DNA of 7,612 bases, from contig CAKUEI010000076.1 in NCBI GenBank assembly GCA_934646175.1, positions 1 through 7,612 on the forward strand, read 5' to 3'. The DNA comes from an uncultured Oscillospiraceae bacterium (GTDB lineage Bacteria; Bacillota; Clostridia; Oscillospirales; Oscillospiraceae). A program made the translations under genes and the position numbers. Numbering within the stretch: position 1 is the first letter of the stretch; every line of letters starts with the position of its first letter. The notes beneath the pieces are model-generated. The model was not told the DNA's origin. It did no database searches and worked only from the letters and a program-made list of their open reading frames with translations. Positions 6,166-7,612 of this stretch are shown in pieces.

Positions 6166-7059
6166 ATGAAAGCATCTTTCTATTGCCCGGCCATTACTCT
6201 CTTTCATGAGGACGGCTCTCTGGATCTGGAGAGTCAGGGCAAACTCTTTGATAACCTTATTGAAAAGGGTATTGACGGTATTCTTGTAGAAGGGAGTTCC
6301 AGTGAGTTTTTCGCACTTTCCATGGAGCGCCGCCGCAAAATGGCAAATTTCGCCATTGAAAAGGTTGCCCACCGCGTAAAGCTCATCATCGGCACCAGCA
6401 GTATGGTTGCAGACGAAATCGTTGATTTCTCCAACTACTGCCTGGATCAGGGGGCGGACGCCGTTATGATCCTGCCGCCCTACTACTTCCGCTTCGGTTC
6501 TGAGGCGCTTCTACAGTATTACGACCGGCTGGCAAACATGATTCATGGGCCCATTTACATCTATAATTTCCCGACAAACACCGGAACTTCTGTTTCCCCG
6601 GAAACCGTACTGCAGCTGGCAACTATGCACCCCAACATTGTCGGCATCAAGGATACCATGGTGGAAATGAGCCATACGCGTGAGCTGATTAAAACCGTAA
6701 AATCCAAGATCCCCACGTTCGAGGTCTATTCCGGCTTTGACGACAATTTTGCTTCCAACGTTCTGGCCGGCGGCGACGGCTGCATTGCTGCACTGAGCAA
6801 CGTCGTTCCGGAAGTTTGCGCGGCATGGGCGCAGGCTTTCCGCGACAATGACCTGGAAGGCATTTCAAAGGGGCAGAAAACCATTAACCGCTTAATGGAT
6901 CTTTATGCCATTCGTGATCCGTTCCTTCCTGTGCTGAAAGAAGCATGCAAGCTGCGCGGAATTGCCTCCTCCAGTGTCGGCACCTTCCCCATGCCGAACG
7001 CAACCGTTGAAGACGACGCCAAGATTTCCCTGCTTCTCTCCGCAGAAGGCATCCGCTGA
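6166..7059 (+). CDS. DapA-superfamily 2-keto-3-deoxy sugar-acid aldolase, YagE/YjhH-like
   Basis: 297 residues, the standard length for class I pyruvate aldolases of the dihydrodipicolinate synthase superfamily. It cleaves a 2-keto-3-deoxy acid to pyruvate and an aldehyde through a lysine Schiff base. Key sites are GSSSEFFAL (43-51, the carboxylate-binding loop, GTTGE in DapA and GSGGE in YagE), IYNFPTNTG (132-140, catalytic Tyr133), VGIKDT (159-164, Schiff-base Lys162) and SGFDDNF...GGDGCIA (189-208). The YNFP form with GFDD and GGDG resembles E. coli YagE more than lysine-pathway DapA. It lies 23 nt after the dehydratase with GGGGGA 10 nt before the ATG, so the two are co-transcribed and act in sequence. 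Products would be pyruvate plus glycolaldehyde or glyceraldehyde depending on chain length. A perfect terminator follows 15 nt after the stop. N-acetylneuraminate lyase and DapA are less likely alternatives. Confidence 0.93.
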   Translation: MKASFYCPAITLFHEDGSLDLESQGKLFDNLIEKGIDGILVEGSSSEFFALSMERRRKMANFAIEKVAHRVKLIIGTSSMVADEIVDFSNYCLDQGADAVMILPPYYFRFGSEALLQYYDRLANMIHGPIYIYNFPTNTGTSVSPETVLQLATMHPNIVGIKDTMVEMSHTRELIKTVKSKIPTFEVYSGFDDNFASNVLAGGDGCIAALSNVVPEVCAAWAQAFRDNDLEGISKGQKTINRLMDLYAIRDPFLPVLKEACKLRGIASSSVGTFPMPNATVEDDAKISLLLSAEGIR

Positions 7060-7073
7060 TTTTCTGCATTATG

Positions 7074-7109
7074 AAAAGGCATAGCCGATGAAAATCGGCT
7101 ATGCCTTTT
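7074..7109 (+). terminator. Strong intrinsic terminator of the dehydratase-aldolase operon
   Basis: Perfect 16-bp arms AAAAGGCATAGCCGAT (7074-7089) and ATCGGCTATGCCTTTT (7094-7109) close a GAAA tetraloop. The A and T tracts at the ends make it usable in both directions, so it also insulates the operon from - strand transcription coming from the right. Confidence 0.95.
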
Positions 7110-7111
7110 GC

Positions 7112-7190
7112 TTTGTTGAAAACAGGCAACCACGGGCTATGCCCGTGGAATAAAAAAGGCTGAGCCTATGCTGGTGAGTATCCCACCCCA
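7112..7190. mobile_element. Probable IS200/IS605-type element end (remnant)
   Basis: CCACGGGC (7130-7137), TAT, GCCCGTGG (7141-7148) is a perfect 8-bp hairpin of the kind that marks IS200/IS605 ends. On the - strand it is followed after 10 nt by TCAA (7118-7115), resembling a right-end cleavage tetranucleotide of that family. Next to it, on the - strand, lie a small AGGCTCAGCC hairpin followed by TTTTTT and a wobble-paired GGTGGG/CTCACC hairpin (7173-7187). I see no transposase, so only an end or remnant is present. The family call rests on pattern, not on a match. Confidence 0.4.
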
Positions 7191-7336
7191 ATACAGTGTA
7201 TAGCTGTCAAACAGATGATGATCGTTCGTCACGCGGAATACATTTTCATATAGCCATCCAGAAAACGGCTTACTCGCCGAAACATGTGGCTTTATTCTCG
7301 CCGATGCGTGGAGTGCATCAATCCCCATTCACACAT
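7191..7336. other. Gene-free stretch beside the putative element end
   Basis: No credible gene on either strand: the one sizeable - strand frame (7137-7328) has no ribosome site and ends inside the hairpin. The only regularity is a direct repeat CTCGCCGA at 7273-7280 and 7297-7304, 24 bp apart. It may be the interior of a decayed element. Confidence 0.4.
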
Positions 7337-7429
7337 GAACAGAGGAAAGCCGGAGGAAGCGGATGTACACCTATGGCATACATCCGCTTCCTTCGGTATC
7401 TCAGCCCCGCTGGGCTGCGGGGTCTGTTC
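7337..7429. repeat. Nested inverted repeats able to form a three-way junction; likely terminator of the right-edge gene
   Basis: Outer arms GAACAGA (7337-7343) and TCTGTTC (7423-7429) enclose an 18-bp hairpin (arms 7350-7367 and 7379-7396, one G-T pair) and a second hairpin CAGCCC (7402-7407) / GGGCTG (7412-7417). The second can refold as CCCCGC (7405-7410) / GCGGGG (7417-7422). On the - strand the long hairpin is followed by CTTTCCTCTGTT, so it may end transcription of the partial gene at 7472-7612. I do not recognise a known RNA class. Confidence 0.6.
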
Positions 7430-7471
7430 TTTGGCGGCAGCGCGGTTATTTTTGCACCGCCATCTCTCCAT

Positions 7472-7612
7472 TTACAAAAGGGCTTTCAGGGTGCTGCCAA
7501 TATCCGCATCTATGCAGATAGACCGTTTTTTGATTTCCTGCGGACACACCGCCTGCCCTTGGTTGATACAGGCGTAGATTGCGTTTGGATTCTTCGCCGT
7601 CATCTGCCAGAA
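7472..7612 (-). CDS. C-terminal fragment of an unrecognised protein, cut by window edge
   Basis: The - strand frame from the right edge reads 46 residues, beginning FWQMTAKNPNAIYACINQ and ending DIGSTLKALL, then TAA. It has Cys at visible positions 15, 23 and 33 and a plausible coding mix of residues. The tandem hairpins starting about 43 bp past the stop fit a gene end. An internal ATG at the fourth visible codon would allow a 43-residue protein, but no ribosome site can be checked because the sequence ends there. I do not recognise the family. Its position beyond an IS-like end suggests mobile-element cargo, which is only a guess. Confidence 0.5.
   Translation of the reverse strand, partial: FWQMTAKNPNAIYACINQGQAVCPQEIKKRSICIDADIGSTLKALL

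Noticed and set aside
4391..6175. 594-codon - strand open frame opposite the dehydratase
   Set aside because: Same antisense effect; the + strand carries every IlvD/Edd motif.
7137..7328. 63-codon - strand open frame
   Set aside because: No ribosome site. It stops inside the element-end hairpin and resembles no transposase domain.
7284..7577. 97-codon + strand open frame
   Set aside because: It runs through the three-way-junction repeats and opposite the better-supported - strand gene end, with no ribosome site.
1..7612. tRNA, rRNA or CRISPR array
   Set aside because: I saw no cloverleaf, no ribosomal RNA motif and no regularly spaced repeat array.

Overview
The window is a sugar-acid catabolic locus of about 4.4 kb on the + strand (permease, dehydratase, aldolase). 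A regulator and a short-chain dehydrogenase are read from the opposite strand. Both edges carry sequence typical of mobile DNA. Strong AGGAGG-type ribosome binding sites, a TTG start, sigma-A-like promoters, moderately GC-rich genes and AT-rich intergenic DNA suggest a Gram-positive anaerobe of the Clostridia/Oscillospiraceae type. This is an inference from composition and style, not a proof.

Layout. 1-23 (-) is the first seven codons of a probable serine recombinase that runs off the left edge. 24-248 has no gene but holds several inverted repeats. 249-284 is the terminator of the SDR gene (308-1096, -). An AraC-family regulator follows (1236-2108, -, TTG start). 2109-2715 is a long intergenic region with two well-formed divergent promoters, candidate operators and a structured 126-nt leader. 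It leads into a GntP-family permease (2716-4125, +). A hairpin at 4184-4224 separates the permease from an IlvD/Edd-family dehydratase (4421-6142, +) and a DapA-family aldolase (6166-7059, +), which are 23 nt apart. A perfect terminator (7074-7109) closes the operon. 7110-7471 has no convincing gene. It contains an IS200/IS605-like end hairpin and a nested inverted-repeat structure that can fold as a three-way junction. 7472-7612 (-) is the C-terminal end of an unrecognised protein.

How the genes work together. The GntP-family carrier would import an aldonate-type sugar acid. The dehydratase most resembles the E. coli YjhG/YagF xylonate dehydratases and would form a 2-keto-3-deoxy acid. The aldolase resembles YagE/YjhH and would split that acid into pyruvate plus glycolaldehyde (pentonate) or glyceraldehyde (hexonate). 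This is a non-phosphorylative Entner-Doudoroff/Dahms-type route, and the gene content matches E. coli yjhF-yjhG-yjhH. The SDR could make or recycle the sugar acid. The divergent AraC regulator is the obvious candidate sensor. The exact substrate cannot be read from the sequence. The resemblance to E. coli proteins rests on remembered family sequences, not on a search.
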